From assembly GCA_017744715.1 (NCBI GenBank), contig JAGIAT010000021.1, positions 1-53,274 on the forward strand: DNA of 53,274 bases. Direction: 5' to 3'. Of the stretch, positions 8,935-17,264 are shown in pieces. Every line of letters begins with the position of its first letter. Position 1 is the first letter of the stretch. The position numbers and the translations under genes are program-made. This stretch comes from Niabella sp. Its GTDB lineage: Bacteria > Bacteroidota > Bacteroidia > Chitinophagales > Chitinophagaceae. The notes beneath the pieces were generated by a model. The model worked only from the letters and a program-made list of their open reading frames with translations, was not told where the DNA came from and searched no databases.

Positions 8935-10383
8935 ATGGAAAAAGAAGTATTAGAGCACGGACTCAACCTCAACCGCCGCCGCTTTCTCACCAAACTCGGA
9001 ATGGGTATTGGCGGTGCGGCATTGGGAACCTTGCTGATCCCTGATTTTTTCAGCGGGAAGGATGTGGAAGAAGCCATTGTTTCCGGGCTGCCGCATTTTG
9101 CGCCGAAGGCGAAACGCATTATCTATCTCTTCCAGAATGGGGCTCCTTCCCAACTGGACCTGTTTGACTACAAGCCCAAACTAAATGAGATGCAGGGACA
9201 GGACCTTCCGGAATCCATACGCCAGGGGCAGCGTCTTACCGGCATGACGGCCAATCAATCAAAGTTTCCGCTGGCCGGAACGGTGTTTAAATTTAACCAG
9301 TACGGGGAGCACCGCGCCTGGATCAGCGATCTCTTACCTTACACGGCGCGCATTGCAGACGACCTTTGTATTGTAAAGAGCCTTTATACCGAAGCCATTA
9401 ACCACGATCCCGCACTCACCTTTTTTCAGACCGGTGCCCAGGTAGGCAACCGCCCCAGCATGGGTGCCTGGCTGAGCTACGGTCTTGGCAGTGAAAACAA
9501 AAACCTGCCGGCGTTCTGTGTACTTCTTTCCAAAGGAAAGGGCAACGGGCAGGGTGTATACTCCAAACTATGGACCAACGGTTTTTTGGACTCCGTTCAC
9601 CAGGGTGTTCAATTCAGCAACGGAGAAAACCCGGTACTTTATCTGAATGACCCCGACGGTATGGACAAAACCGAACGGAGAAAAATGCTGGATCACCTTT
9701 CGGAGCTGAACAATGAAAGCTATGGCGTGGTAGGCGATCCTGAAATAAAAGCCAAGGTACAACAGTACGAAATGGCGTACCGGATGCAAACCGCGGTACC
9801 TGAAGTAACCGATCTCAGCAAGGAACCGGAATCGATCATCAAGCTCTACGGCCCCGATTGCCTGGTACCCGGCACCTATGCAGCCAACTGTCTTTTGGCC
9901 CGTAAACTATCAGAGAACGGCGTGCGTTTTGTACAATTGTATCACCAGGGCTGGGACAGCCACGGCAACCTTCCCAATGAGCTTGCAGGGCAATGCAGGG
10001 ATACAGACCAGGCATCCGCAGCGCTGGTTACGGACCTGAAGCAACGGGGCCTGCTGGATGAAACGCTGGTCATCTGGGGCGGGGAATTCGGCCGTACCAA
10101 TTACTGCCAGGGAGCCCTTTCAACAGATAATTATGGCCGCGATCATCATCCACGCTGCTTTACGATGTGGATGGCCGGCGGTGGCGTAAAACCCGGTGTA
10201 TACGGGGAAACTGATGAGTTTGGTTATAATATCATTAAAGACCCGGTACATGTACATGACTTTCATGCCACGGCCCTGCACCTGATGGGGCTTGATCATG
10301 AGCGCCTGGTATACAAACACCTCGGACGCCGCTACCGGCTTACCGATGTGGCGGGTAAAATTGTACCGGGACTTATGGCGTAG
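8935..10383 (+). CDS. DUF1501 family protein with Tat signal
   Basis: A 482-residue protein of the alkaline-phosphatase-like DUF1501 family. The N-terminus holds a twin-arginine signal (LNRRRFLTKLGMGIGGAALG, residues 12-31), so it is exported folded. Family landmarks are IYLFQNGAPSQLDLFDYKPK, YTEAINHDPALTFFQTG, GWDSHGNLPNELAGQCRDTD and VIWGGEFGRTNYCQG; the repeated His and Asp residues would suit metal binding as in related sulfatase/phosphatase folds. Partner of the upstream PSCyt1-PSD1 cytochrome in nearly all genomes that carry it. Substrate unknown. Confidence 0.9.
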   Translation: MEKEVLEHGLNLNRRRFLTKLGMGIGGAALGTLLIPDFFSGKDVEEAIVSGLPHFAPKAKRIIYLFQNGAPSQLDLFDYKPKLNEMQGQDLPESIRQGQRLTGMTANQSKFPLAGTVFKFNQYGEHRAWISDLLPYTARIADDLCIVKSLYTEAINHDPALTFFQTGAQVGNRPSMGAWLSYGLGSENKNLPAFCVLLSKGKGNGQGVYSKLWTNGFLDSVHQGVQFSNGENPVLYLNDPDGMDKTERRKMLDHLSELNNESYGVVGDPEIKAKVQQYEMAYRMQTAVPEVTDLSKEPESIIKLYGPDCLVPGTYAANCLLARKLSENGVRFVQLYHQGWDSHGNLPNELAGQCRDTDQASAALVTDLKQRGLLDETLVIWGGEFGRTNYCQGALSTDNYGRDHHPRCFTMWMAGGGVKPGVYGETDEFGYNIIKDPVHVHDFHATALHLMGLDHERLVYKHLGRRYRLTDVAGKIVPGLMA

Positions 10384-10384
10384 C

Positions 10385-10468
10385 GTGAGTTGAGAGTTGA
10401 GAGTTGAGATTTCAGATTCGAGATTCGAGATTTCAGAATTCAGAATTGAGGTTTGAGGTTGAGATGTG
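10385..10468. repeat. Degenerate GAGTTGA/GAGATT tandem repeats
   Basis: Imperfect copies of short purine-rich units (GAGTTGA, GAGATTC, GAGATTTCAGA, GAATTCA) follow one another directly after the DUF1501 stop codon. Such decayed repeats are common between Bacteroidota genes. They sit inside the operon and may loosen coupling of the downstream genes. Confidence 0.65.
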
Positions 10469-10535
10469 AAGCTTTATTATATTAGTGTCGGGCGGCTCAT
10501 AGCTGAACCCCGGCATCTGAAAATCATAAAAAAAC

Positions 10536-11561
10536 ATGAACAGAAAACATTTTATCCGCAATACAGCCCTGGGCATTACCGGCATGCTGTATACGCCGGA
10601 ATGGCTGATTAAAAACAATATCGTATTAGGACAGGGCAACAAACGTTACCGGTTAAACAAGAACTGGAGCCAGGCCGATGTAGCCCGGTACCCCGTGAAC
10701 GATTGCCACGAAATGGTACAGGACCGTAAAGGACGCATCCTACTGCTGACCAATGAAACAAAGAACAATGTGATGATTTATGATAAGAACGGTAAATTAC
10801 TGAGCACCTGGGGCACCGAGTACCCGGGCGCACACGGTTTGACCCTCTTTAACGAAAACGGAACCGATGTGCTGTTTATCTGCGATAACAAGCGGCACCA
10901 GGTTATTAAAACCACCATTGACGGTAAGGTATTACTCACATTGGATTATCCCAAAGAAACCGGTGCGTATTCCAAAGCGGATGAGTATGTACCTACAGAA
11001 ACGGCCATAGCGCCGAACGGCGATATCTACGTGGTGGATGGATATGGAAAGGATTTTGTGATCCAGTACGATCATAAAGGGCGCTATATCCGGCATTTTG
11101 GTGGCCGGGGCAACGAGCCGAAGCACCTGCTGAATGCGCACGGCATCTGCATCGACCACCGGAATAAAAAGCCTGTGCTGATTGTAACCTCCCGGAGAGA
11201 GAACGCATTCAAACGCTATTCAATGGACGGTGTATATATCAATACGATTGCAATGCCGGGCGCCTGGGTTTGCCGGCCGGTGATCAAAGGCGATCATTTA
11301 TACGCGGCCGTTTTACAAAGCAGCAGCAAACCGGATCAGCGGTCTGGTTTTGTAACCATACTGAACAAAGACAACCAGGTCATATCCAACCTCGCCGGTA
11401 CGCCCCCCCGGTATACGGAAGGAACATTGCAGGAGTTGTTCCAGAGCGATCCGGTGTTCCAATACCCGCATGATGTATGTATTGATGATGAAGAAAACCT
11501 GTATGTGGCACAATGGAACTCCGGCAAAGTATATCCTTATAAGCTGGAACCGGTGGTTTAA
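10536..11561 (+). CDS. Exported six-bladed beta-propeller (NHL-type) protein
   Basis: A 341-residue protein with an N-terminal export signal (MNRKHFIRNTALGITGML, with a near-Tat arrangement RKHF rather than RR). The body is built of NHL-like repeats: ILLLTNETKNNVMIYDKNGK, IYVVDGYGKDFVIQYDHKG, HGICIDHRNKKPVLIVTSRR, and YPHDVCIDDEENLYVAQWNS at the end. The Asp-rich loop pattern resembles the peptidyl-glycine lyase/NHL propeller class. Propellers next to PSD1/DUF1501 operons are common and may bind or process a ligand; no catalytic residues can be named with confidence. It follows the repeat patch and shares strand with both flanking genes. Confidence 0.75.
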   Translation: MNRKHFIRNTALGITGMLYTPEWLIKNNIVLGQGNKRYRLNKNWSQADVARYPVNDCHEMVQDRKGRILLLTNETKNNVMIYDKNGKLLSTWGTEYPGAHGLTLFNENGTDVLFICDNKRHQVIKTTIDGKVLLTLDYPKETGAYSKADEYVPTETAIAPNGDIYVVDGYGKDFVIQYDHKGRYIRHFGGRGNEPKHLLNAHGICIDHRNKKPVLIVTSRRENAFKRYSMDGVYINTIAMPGAWVCRPVIKGDHLYAAVLQSSSKPDQRSGFVTILNKDNQVISNLAGTPPRYTEGTLQELFQSDPVFQYPHDVCIDDEENLYVAQWNSGKVYPYKLEPVV

Positions 11562-11604
11562 ACCAGCACTATCTTAAAATATCGGAGCAGCAAACACACC
11601 AATC

Positions 11605-13758
11605 ATGAAGCAATTGAAGTGGAGGGAAATCGTTTTTAATACATGCATAGCATTGAATGGTCTGTTGTTATTCCTGGTGCTTTTTGATCACTACCTGCAA
11701 ATACCGGCGTTTCTGCAGGTAGCCGGCCGGGCGCATCCGCTGGTGCTCCACTTTCCTATTGTATTATTACTGGGTACTTTTTTATTTGAATTATCGCTTC
11801 GTTCGCCCCGGCAGGCAACACTTCGGCCTGTTGCCGACGGTCTGTTACTGGCAGCTTCCTTTACCACCGTTATTGCCGCACTGATGGGGCTTATTTTATC
11901 AAAGGAACCCGGATATGATCCTGCGGTTATCAGTGCACATAAGTGGATGGGCGTTCTCTGTGCTTTTATCAGCATGCTGTGGTACAGTTTCCGGAACCGC
12001 ATACGAAGGCATAGCAGTACGGTAATCACCACCGGGCTGTTGTCTACTGCGGTGCTGCTGATAGCCGGGCATAAAGGTGCCACAATCACCCATGGTAACA
12101 ACTTTCTTTTATCCCCGGTTCTTTCCGTAAATAAAGGGCCTGATATACCTCTGGAAGCGGCCATTGTATATACCCACCTGGTACAGCCGATCCTTGAAAA
12201 CAAATGTATGGGTTGTCATAACAGCGGCAAGGCAAAGGGCGAGCTGGTAATGGAAACAACAAAACTATTGCTCAAAGGAGGAAAGAACGGGAAGCTATGG
12301 GATACAGCCGCCGCTGACCTGGGATTATTGATGCAGCGCATCCATTTACCCCTCGAAAGCAAGGAACACATGCCGCCAAAGGGGAAACCACAACTCACGG
12401 AAGACGAGGCCAGGATTCTATATTTATGGATAAAGGGCGGTTCCGATTTCACCAAAAAAGTAACCGACTTGCCGGCCGGTGATTCCCTGCGGATGCTAGC
12501 GGCCACCTTCTTTAAAAGCGGTGAAAATGAAGTATACGATTTTAAAGCCGCAGACGAGCAGTTGATTGCCGGTCTCAACACGGCATACCGGGTCGTTACG
12601 CCCCTGGCAACGGGTTCACCGGCGCTGGCAGTGAACTTTTACGGCAGTTCCCGGTTTCAGCCCGAGCAACTCAAAGAGCTTGAAAAGATAAAAGATAATA
12701 TCGTATCCTTACAACTGGCTAAAATGCCGGTAACCGATGCGGATCTCCAGACGATCGGAACTTTCTCCAATCTACGGACCCTGAACCTGGCATTTACAGC
12801 CATTAAAGGGGAAGGACTCCGGCACCTTGTTCGTTTACAACACCTCAAGCAGTTATCGCTGTCGGGAACGGGTGTGCGCCCGGAGCAGCTGTATGTTCTT
12901 GCCCCTTTGCAACAGCTGCGGTCTGTGCAGATCTGGAACACCGCTTTTACGGAAAACGACCTGGGCCCTTTGAAAAAAAAGTTTCCCAAAACAGGTTTCG
13001 ATATCGGCTACAAAGGCGATACAGTAATTGCAAAACTGAGTACACCTGTCATTAAAGCGGAGCAACGGATCTTTAACAGCACCCTTGCCTTAGAGATCAA
13101 AAACCCGGTAAAAGGCGCTGTAACCCGCTATACGCTGGATGGCAGCGAGCCGGACAGTCTTACTTCACCCATATATTCTGGCCCGGTTACCATTAACAAG
13201 GCGTCCGCCATTAAAGCAAGATCGTACCTGCCCGGATGGATCACCAGTGATCTTACAAAGGAAACATTTTATAAAAGCAGCATCCGGCCAGACAGCATCC
13301 GCCTGGTAACCTTACCGGAAAAAGAATACCAGGCAAGAGCGCGCGAAGGAAAAGCGCTGATTGACCTGCAGCTGGGAAAAGAGAACTTTGGCACAAAGGA
13401 ATGGGTGGGATATAAAGAAGCTCCGTTTGAGGCGCTCCTGTTTTTTAAACAACCGGTAAGCATCCGTTCCGTCACTTTTAGTTCACTGGTTTCAATTGAC
13501 AGTTATGTGCTGCCGGCCCGTGAACTGCAGGTTTGGGGAGGCCCCTCGGCTCAATCTTTAAAGTTGTTAGGGCATTCCAATCCCGCGCAACCGGCCGCAC
13601 CGGCACCTGCTTATACAACGGGTTATGAATGCAGCTTCCCGGCACAAACGGTTCATGTAATCAAACTTATTGCAAAGCCCGTTAACCGGCTTCCTACGTG
13701 GCACCGCGGCAAGGGCGAAAAAGGATGGGTCTTTTTAGACGAGCTCCTCTTTAATTAA
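11605..13758 (+). CDS. DUF2231-cytochrome c-LRR-CHB_HEX_C multidomain membrane protein
   Basis: A 717-residue protein that closes the operon. The N-terminal part has four or five membrane helices (residues about 12-165) and a DUF2231 signature AHPLVLHFPIVLLLGTFLFE. A PSCyt1-like haem domain follows (CMGCH at 201-205, with HMPPKGKPQLTEDE as the distal ligand region). Residues about 335-445 hold leucine-rich repeats (LRTLNLAFTAIKGEGLRHL). Residues about 485-555 are a chitobiase C-terminal-like domain (YTLDGSEPDSLTSPIYSGP), and the end resembles a discoidin-type sandwich. It would anchor electron transfer or sensing at the membrane for the upstream cytochrome. Roles are inferred from domain content only. 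Confidence 0.85.
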   Translation: MKQLKWREIVFNTCIALNGLLLFLVLFDHYLQIPAFLQVAGRAHPLVLHFPIVLLLGTFLFELSLRSPRQATLRPVADGLLLAASFTTVIAALMGLILSKEPGYDPAVISAHKWMGVLCAFISMLWYSFRNRIRRHSSTVITTGLLSTAVLLIAGHKGATITHGNNFLLSPVLSVNKGPDIPLEAAIVYTHLVQPILENKCMGCHNSGKAKGELVMETTKLLLKGGKNGKLWDTAAADLGLLMQRIHLPLESKEHMPPKGKPQLTEDEARILYLWIKGGSDFTKKVTDLPAGDSLRMLAATFFKSGENEVYDFKAADEQLIAGLNTAYRVVTPLATGSPALAVNFYGSSRFQPEQLKELEKIKDNIVSLQLAKMPVTDADLQTIGTFSNLRTLNLAFTAIKGEGLRHLVRLQHLKQLSLSGTGVRPEQLYVLAPLQQLRSVQIWNTAFTENDLGPLKKKFPKTGFDIGYKGDTVIAKLSTPVIKAEQRIFNSTLALEIKNPVKGAVTRYTLDGSEPDSLTSPIYSGPVTINKASAIKARSYLPGWITSDLTKETFYKSSIRPDSIRLVTLPEKEYQARAREGKALIDLQLGKENFGTKEWVGYKEAPFEALLFFKQPVSIRSVTFSSLVSIDSYVLPARELQVWGGPSAQSLKLLGHSNPAQPAAPAPAYTTGYECSFPAQTVHVIKLIAKPVNRLPTWHRGKGEKGWVFLDELLFN

Positions 13759-14209
13759 TGATCGTTGACTCCGGGCAGCTGCTGTGCTTCTGTAATCCCG
13801 GGGAACACAGATGTGGCCGCTGCTTTAACTGTAATCAGCACTGTGGCTAACATGCAAGTGTGCATCCCGTATCCATTCCTGAAAATACATACGGCCCTGT
13901 TAAGAACCGGAGCAAACATTCCTGCAGTGCCTGCCCTGGCGGCGGTCCGCAACCTTAATATGCCGGACCATTCCCCAAAAAGCAGCTTCATTAAAGGCTG
14001 GCAATAAATTTGAGCGCATATATGAAAAAAGATGTCGGTCATTGTACTTTTTACAGCCCTGCTGGCCATGGTTGTTATATTGCTGTCGTTCCTGCTTGTT
14101 AAACCCAGGAAGTAAGCAGGCAACAACGCAGGCATATACCCGGCATTCCGGCGGGCATCCGTATGTACGATAAGCAGGTGTTTCCCTTACAACAGGCCGC
14201 AGCCGTTGG
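13759..14209. other. Intergenic region holding one candidate micro-protein
   Basis: Between two convergent genes. Apart from the 27-codon open frame listed separately (14032-14115) and its possible promoter (TAAATTTG at 14005-14012), I see nothing that supports a gene, and no clear terminator. Confidence 0.4.
14032..14115 (+). CDS. Candidate single-span membrane micro-protein
   Basis: The 27-residue product is a short N-terminus, one hydrophobic span (VIVLFTALLAMVVILLSFLL) and a basic end (VKPRK), the layout of small bacterial membrane peptides. The A/G-rich GAAAAAAG stands right before the ATG, and a perfect TAnnTTTG box (TAAATTTG) ends 19 bases upstream, itself overlapped by GG-N10-GA spacing. 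An overlapping ATG at 14022 would give an unlikely peptide. I cannot match it to a known family (KdpF-like peptides are similar only in shape). Conservation in relatives would be needed to prove it. Confidence 0.4.
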   Translation: MSVIVLFTALLAMVVILLSFLLVKPRK

Positions 14210-14866
14210 TCAGGCCGTTTCTCCATCGGGCATATCAACCGGTTTTGATTGGGGAGAGCCGTGCTGACGCAACCATATCGATAATAATACCAGGCTGACT
14301 ACTGCAAGAAATTCACTTTGCCAGTTTTGAAAAGATTCAAACCAGAAACGTTGTTCACGTATGTATGCAAACGCTGAGGCCGTGGGCTGCCCTTTCTGAA
14401 TAGCTTCCTGGTTATAGTCTTTAAGACTTCCGTAAAAATGCGCCAGAAAGCTTAAAATGAATAACAGTGCAAGCGCCAGCGAAAGGGAGCGCTTATACCA
14501 CCACAGCCAGGCTCCGCCTTTTTTCACCGGCCATGGTGCCTGTGGGTGCGGTTGAGGTTCCCGGTCTACCTCCTCCGCTTTTTCAAGGCTCTTGGATTCT
14601 GCGGATCCTTTCTGTCGCAAAAAAACGGTAAATACTACGTACAACATCATCTGCAGAAACTCACTTTCCCAATTCTCAAAAGTAGCCTGTATAAAGTGTC
14701 CGCTGCGCAGGTATTGCCAGAAAGGAAGCGCCGGCAAACCCAATTCCTCCTGCTCCTTATTCAATACATTCCATCCCGTAATCATTTGCCCGAACAAACA
14801 GGCAAACATTAAAGCGAATAAAACAATACTGAGGCCGTTTCGGTAAAAGAATCCCTGTTTTTTCAT
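14210..14866 (-). CDS. DUF6766 family membrane protein
   Basis: A 218-residue membrane protein with four helices in two matching halves: YRNGLSIVLFALMFACLFGQ then NWESEFLQMMLYVVFTVFLRQKGS, and SLSLALALLFILSFLAHFYG then NWQSEFLAVVSLVLLSIWLRQHGS. The repeated W-x-SEF...LRQ-GS-x-xSK pattern shows internal duplication. I chose the ATG at 14866 because the open frame upstream of it runs through a riboswitch and terminator, and MKKQGFFYRNGLS is the natural family start. The function of the family is unknown. What is odd is the leader: a TPP riboswitch with its own terminator lies 59 bases upstream in the same direction (see findings). Confidence 0.8.
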   Translation of the reverse strand: MKKQGFFYRNGLSIVLFALMFACLFGQMITGWNVLNKEQEELGLPALPFWQYLRSGHFIQATFENWESEFLQMMLYVVFTVFLRQKGSAESKSLEKAEEVDREPQPHPQAPWPVKKGGAWLWWYKRSLSLALALLFILSFLAHFYGSLKDYNQEAIQKGQPTASAFAYIREQRFWFESFQNWQSEFLAVVSLVLLSIWLRQHGSPQSKPVDMPDGETA

Positions 14867-14924
14867 AATGTCCGTTCGTTTATAGCTGCTGTAACCGGTA
14901 TCAAATTTTCCTATGACTAATCCT

Positions 14925-14952
14925 AAAAAAAGCCCCCGCCTGTAGCGGGGGA
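14925..14952 (-). terminator. Riboswitch-linked rho-independent terminator
   Basis: On the minus strand, CCCCCGC-TACAG-GCGGGGG is followed by CTTTTTTT. It starts only about 10 bases after the 3' end of the TPP aptamer, the usual layout of a transcription-terminating riboswitch, and precedes the DUF6766 gene. Confidence 0.85.
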
Positions 14953-14960
14953 CAAATTTT

Positions 14961-15050
14961 CTTTCTTCCTTCGCCGGTATGATCCGTTTCAGGTTCAACG
15001 GGTTTATTCTCAGTGCATACCTTTCGATAAAAACACACCCCGGAAGAAAA
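14961..15050 (-). promoter_or_regulatory. TPP (thiamine pyrophosphate) riboswitch aptamer
   Basis: Read on the minus strand the RNA has the invariant TPP elements in order: CCGGGGTG, a P3 hairpin with GAAA tetraloop, CTGAGA, ACCCGTTGAACCTGA, GGATCATACC and GGCGAAGGAA. P1 forms from CTTCC and GGAAG and can extend to nine pairs; P2 pairs CGGG with CCCG; P5 pairs CGG with CCG. These bind the pyrimidine and pyrophosphate halves of TPP. The downstream terminator means TPP should switch transcription off. No thiamine gene follows; the next gene is DUF6766. Confidence 0.9.
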
Positions 15051-15396
15051 CTTACCAATGAAAATAAAAATATAATGCCAAATTTCCTCTTTACCGGTAC
15101 GTTGATCATAGCTCCGGAACAACGCCTTCATCTGTAGCCGGTTACCGGTTAACGCCTGCTTTAAATAACAGGCGCCTTCATTGCCGGCAGTGTGGACCGT
15201 ATGCCATACCCGGATTTTTTTCCCCACTCTGTATAAGATTATCCGCAGTTCTATACCACCGGAATATTGAAGAATAAAGGGCGGGAAACTTTTACGGCCG
15301 TTGGCGAAATAAACGCCTGCCCACCCGGTATAAAATATAGCCGGCAACCAGGATCATAACCATACGCTTTCCGCTCCCTGTGTGCGGTACCGGTTG
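15051..15396. other. Leader region upstream of the TPP riboswitch
   Basis: No gene supported. It should contain the promoter of the riboswitch transcript; the AT-rich segment at 15051-15085 is the best candidate but shows no clean TTG/TAnnTTTG pair. No remnant of a thiamine gene can be recognised. Confidence 0.35.
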
Positions 15397-15720
15397 CTAC
15401 TTATGTATGCGCCTGATCCCTCTCACAAAATTACTGATCCCTTTATCCGAATAGATCCCATACGCATCCAGCAAAGTGCCCTTAACGCCATCCCGGGTTT
15501 GTATCAGATAAAGGATCGCGCTGTCGGCAGGATCACTTTCCCCTTCAAACCGGTAAAAATTCCGGATACTGACCGCGTCCGGAGGATAGATCCGCCGTGC
15601 GCCTTTATAAGACAGTCCTGTATCGCACACAAAAAAATCCGCCGCATACCCTAATTGCACTGCCTTACGCAGACACTCCGAAATGGTATTCATTTTTTCC
15701 GATGCCGTTTCTTTTTCCAT
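15397..15720 (-). CDS. Small conserved Bacteroidota protein (YRFEGESDPAD family), copy 1
   Basis: A 107-residue soluble protein. Its centre holds NFYRFEGESDPADSAILYLI and GVKGTLLDAYGIY, the signature of a small family often labelled phosphoribosylpyrophosphate synthetase in databases, although it lacks the PRPP-binding loop and is far too short for that enzyme. True function unknown. A paralogue lies at 49940-50395 and the two are alike along the whole shared length. Both have the same GGCAGCATTTTTGCAA element just upstream, at nearly the same distance from the ATG, pointing to shared control. Confidence 0.85.
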   Translation of the reverse strand: MEKETASEKMNTISECLRKAVQLGYAADFFVCDTGLSYKGARRIYPPDAVSIRNFYRFEGESDPADSAILYLIQTRDGVKGTLLDAYGIYSDKGISNFVRGIRRIHK

Positions 15721-15742
15721 ACTTGCTTTTTAACACCTTTTT

Positions 15743-15759
15743 TTGCAAAAATGCTGCCT
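15743..15759 (-). promoter_or_regulatory. Sigma-54-like promoter, element GGCAGCATTTTTGCA
   Basis: GG at 15757-15758 and GC at 15745-15746 are separated by exactly 10 bases, with TTGCA at the -12 position. The predicted start of transcription (near 15733) leaves a 13-base leader. The same element precedes the genes starting at 50395 and 39584. The weaker alternative is a vegetative -7 box (CATTTTTG) with no -33 partner. Confidence 0.55.
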
Positions 15760-15862
15760 GCATCTTCACTATGTAATCTGTTCAGATGCATATACCATAA
15801 AAAATCAAATTGAATATTCATTGATCCGGTTGCTCTTTAGCAGCATATACCCTGTTCCGGCT

Positions 15863-16591
15863 TTATTTGAGCATCCCCGATAAGGTTTGTGCATTCGTCA
15901 CCGCGTAGCCCTCCTGGTCGTTATCAAAATAAACATACACATCCTTTCCTGCAGCCTGCCATTCTTTGCACCGTTTCATCCAGGTTTTTAACACCGCCGT
16001 GCTGTACCGGCCCTGGTATTTGCCGCCAGGACCATGTAGCCGGATATACGCAAAGTCGGTGGTTACCGTTAACGGAGAAAGATGTTTATCGAGATGATAT
16101 ATACAAAAAGCACAATGATAACGTTCCAGCAAGGTATAAATTGCTTCATCATACCAGGTGGGGTTCCGGAATTCAAAACAGTACCGGTGCTTTGGCGGAA
16201 GTTTTTGCAGAAATTGTTCCAGTCGCCCGGGGTTTATCTTCCACAACGGGGGCAATTGAAACAACACAGGTCCCAGTTTTTGCTTCAGCCGCTGCACATT
16301 CCTGAAAAAGGGTTGCAGGTCGCTTTTGTTTACCAGCAGCTTCTTCATATGCGTAAAGAACCGGCTGGCCTTAACCGAAAAAACAAAGTCCTCTGCAACG
16401 GTGGAAGCCCAGGTTTTAAAAGTTTCCGGCGCGGGAAGATGATAAAAACTATTATTGATCTCCACCGTTTTAAGATAGTCCTGATAATATTTCAGCTGAT
16501 CGGCCTCGCGTACCGTATCCGGGTAAAATACATGCTTCCAATGTTTATAATGCCAACCAGAAGTACCGATATAGATCTTTCCTTTTTTCAT
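15863..16591 (-). CDS. DUF72 family protein
   Basis: A 242-residue TIM-barrel-like protein. It begins KGKIYIGTSGWHYKHW (the family's IGTSGW start), has TVEINNSFYHLPAPETFKTW, FVFSVKASRFFTHMKKL, LFQLPPLWKINPGRLEQFL, CFEFRNPTWY and ends with VYVYFDNDQEGYAVTNA; all are landmarks of DUF72. The fold suggests a metal-dependent or nuclease-like hydrolase, but no activity is proved for the family. I start it at 16591 because that ATG precedes the conserved opening directly. Adjacent small genes on the same strand may share its stress context. Confidence 0.88.
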   Translation of the reverse strand: MKKGKIYIGTSGWHYKHWKHVFYPDTVREADQLKYYQDYLKTVEINNSFYHLPAPETFKTWASTVAEDFVFSVKASRFFTHMKKLLVNKSDLQPFFRNVQRLKQKLGPVLFQLPPLWKINPGRLEQFLQKLPPKHRYCFEFRNPTWYDEAIYTLLERYHCAFCIYHLDKHLSPLTVTTDFAYIRLHGPGGKYQGRYSTAVLKTWMKRCKEWQAAGKDVYVYFDNDQEGYAVTNAQTLSGMLK

Positions 16592-16667
16592 AAACCATAT
16601 CCTCAATGGTAACTGCATTCAAAGCCGCCGGAACCCGCTGCGTATAACCACGTGTGTTACATCGGGT

Positions 16668-17264
16668 CTAATATGTACGGCGTTGCTGCATCACCGTGCT
16701 ATCTACCGCTTTTATATACTCCAGCTGCTGTTCCAGAACCGGCAGGCGCAGAATGGCCCATCGAAGCAGATCCGAATCCTTGCCGGCGCTGATATACCTT
16801 TTAAATAATTCTATATCGCTTGCATGCATTTTTTTTACCTGCTGCAGGTACCGGTCATCAAATGCCGCACCCTTTATACCACGCAATTCACGCAATATAT
16901 TTCCATCCGCCGGTACTGCAGGTATACTGATATTTTTCTTTGCGGCAATGTTCTTCAGCGCTGCATTTGCCGCAGTATATGCATGTGCCATGCTATCGCC
17001 CAATTGCCGCACCTGTTTTTCCGAAGCCTTATCAACCGCGGTAATCCCCAGTTCCGCCTCCATCATACCTGAGCCGGCAGCGTCTACTGCAAAAAGGGCA
17101 TCCCGTTCCAGTGTTGCAGCCACGCTCTTATCGCTCTTTTGTTTAAACCGTACCTCGTTGCTATCCCTGGCAGCCTCCTGTTCACTGGCCGGGCGGGGGT
17201 TGCAGGATAAAAAAGCTCCGGCAGCACCGCAGCTGATCATTAAAAAAAATACATACCGTCGCAT
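16668..17264 (-). CDS. DUF4142 lipoprotein, copy 1
   Basis: A 198-residue envelope protein. MRRYVFFLMISCGAAGAFLSC is a lipoprotein signal with Cys21 as acyl site. The DUF4142 domain (about 55-190) is a ferritin-like helical bundle: FAVDAAGSGMMEAELG, LRELRGIKGAAFDDRYLQ, HASDIELFKRYI. Its N-terminal linker resembles that of the copy at 46104-46694 (DSNxxRF...VATLE). Upstream in-frame ATGs exist, but only this one gives a signal peptide. DUF4142 proteins are induced by stress in several bacteria; their activity is unknown. Two more copies occur in the window (20778 and 46104). Confidence 0.87.
   Translation of the reverse strand: MRRYVFFLMISCGAAGAFLSCNPRPASEQEAARDSNEVRFKQKSDKSVAATLERDALFAVDAAGSGMMEAELGITAVDKASEKQVRQLGDSMAHAYTAANAALKNIAAKKNISIPAVPADGNILRELRGIKGAAFDDRYLQQVKKMHASDIELFKRYISAGKDSDLLRWAILRLPVLEQQLEYIKAVDSTVMQQRRTY

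Noticed and set aside
13765..14007. An 80-codon frame after the mosaic membrane gene.
   Set aside because: It needs a TTG start and has no protein-like pattern or neighbour logic.
14867..15109. Open frame that would add 81 residues to the DUF6766 protein, with a signal-like N-terminus.
   Set aside because: It is the translated riboswitch and terminator; the RNA structure explains this DNA, and MKKQGFFYRNG is the family start.
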